Shown here piece by piece: positions 63,758 through 64,000 of a stretch of 64,000 nucleotides of DNA; position 1 is the first letter of the stretch, and every line of letters starts with the position of its first letter. The DNA is taken from assembly GCA_963721435.1 (NCBI GenBank), contig CAVRJC010000012.1:806001-870000 (forward strand), read 5' to 3'. Under the pieces are notes generated by a model. That model worked only from the letters and a program-made list of their open reading frames with translations, was not told where the DNA came from and did not search any database. Source of the DNA: CAVRJC01 sp963721435 (GTDB lineage Bacteria; Actinomycetota; Acidimicrobiia; IMCC26256; DASPTH01). A program made the translations under genes and the position numbers.

Positions 63758-63805
63758 GAGCAAGTGTCATTCGAGTGGGAAATAGCCACCTCAATTGACA
63801 CTTGC
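63758..63805. repeat. Palindromic element with conserved loop, copy 2
   Basis: Arms CAAGTGTCATTCGAG and CTCAATTGACACTTG, now with two mismatched pairs, around the same 14-base loop TGGGAAATAGCCAC as the copy at 8571-8620. It lies between the flavoenzyme gene and an AbiEi-like gene. Confidence 0.8.
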
Positions 63806-63872
63806 CCCGGATGACGGGGGGCGAACCCTCCGCGCGTCGGTTGATGTCGTATCCCCGCGGCACCCTTTCTGC

Positions 63873-64000
63873 ATGTCTGATGCAGAGATCGCGCCCATCA
63901 CAAGGCGACAACTCGGCCTGCTCACGCACGTTCAGGCACTCGACGTGCTCTCGAGGCACGAGCTCAAGGAACGGCTGCGCTCACGACGGCTCGAACCGCT
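63873..64000 (+). CDS. AbiEi-like antitoxin/DUF559 protein, N-terminus only
   Basis: The first 42 codons, cut by the window edge. ITRRQLGLLTHVQALDVL and RLRSRRLEPL match in pattern the start of the decayed gene at 3868 (RIQYGLVTHAQALTAI, GRLEPV). That suggests an AbiEi-type winged-helix N-terminus, possibly followed by a DUF559 nuclease domain. Whether it is intact cannot be judged here. Confidence 0.55.
   Translation, partial: MSDAEIAPITRRQLGLLTHVQALDVLSRHELKERLRSRRLEP

Noticed and set aside
1..64000. CRISPR array, prophage, integrase or insertion sequence
   Set aside because: No regularly spaced repeats, transposase, integrase or phage structural genes were seen; the short repeats lack spacer structure.

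Overview
The window is about 64 kb of very GC-rich DNA with almost no non-coding space. It looks like the chromosome of a high-GC actinobacterium. The pointers are an MshA-type mycothiol glycosyltransferase, a Rex regulator heading a heme operon, an RsiG-like protein, and a gene order (mshA, ybjN-like, proC, excisionase-like HTH, hemA-hemC-cobA/hemD-hemB) that resembles Mycobacterium. Placement in Acidimicrobiia is my inference. No rRNA, tRNA, insertion sequence, prophage or CRISPR array was seen.

Layout. 0-8.6 kb: an FtsX-type permease, htpX, a decayed AbiEi/DUF559 gene, a HAD phosphatase coupled to acetyl-CoA synthetase, and an ECF sigma factor coupled to a membrane-anchored protein. 8.6-20.1 kb, minus strand: an 11-gene complex I operon, nuoABCDHIJKLMN, with no nuoEFG, ending in a MidA/NDUFAF7-type methyltransferase. 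20.3-24.6 kb: a patatin-like lipase and a polyhydroxyalkanoate (PHA) module (phasin-like protein, XRE regulator, PhaZ-like hydrolase, PhaC). 24.7-40.3 kb, minus strand: a second, complete 14-gene nuoA-N operon. 40.4-48.8 kb: superoxide dismutase, a LytM peptidase, an RsiG-like c-di-GMP sensor candidate, mshA, proC, a small HTH protein, a SAM hydrolase and a multi-helix membrane protein. 48.9-56.3 kb, plus strand: rex, a precorrin-2 dehydrogenase and hemA, hemC, cobA/hemD, hemB, hemL. 56.3-62.3 kb, minus strand: a cytochrome b6f-like quinol-cytochrome c reductase with split cytochrome b, a two-cluster ferredoxin and three unknown membrane proteins. 62.5 kb to the end: a geranylgeranyl-reductase-family flavoenzyme and the start of a second AbiEi-like gene.

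Together this is a respiratory locus. Two complex I machines, one without its NADH module, feed a quinone pool. The flavoenzyme may saturate the menaquinone tail. The b6f-like complex oxidises quinol. The Rex-controlled operon makes heme, and PHA storage sits between the two complex I operons.

About forty reading frames are broken. Nearly all breaks sit in CGCG or GCGC runs, and nearly all are repaired by adding back one CG (sometimes CGCG). They cluster in 25.9-35.2 kb and 52-59.3 kb and hit essential genes (hemC, hemD, hemL, qcr). I therefore read them as a systematic sequence or assembly error and annotate these genes as functional with a note. Several short repeats are also present: a palindrome with an invariant loop, a 20-bp unit lying in frame inside proteins, and an RNA-like fold upstream of proC.
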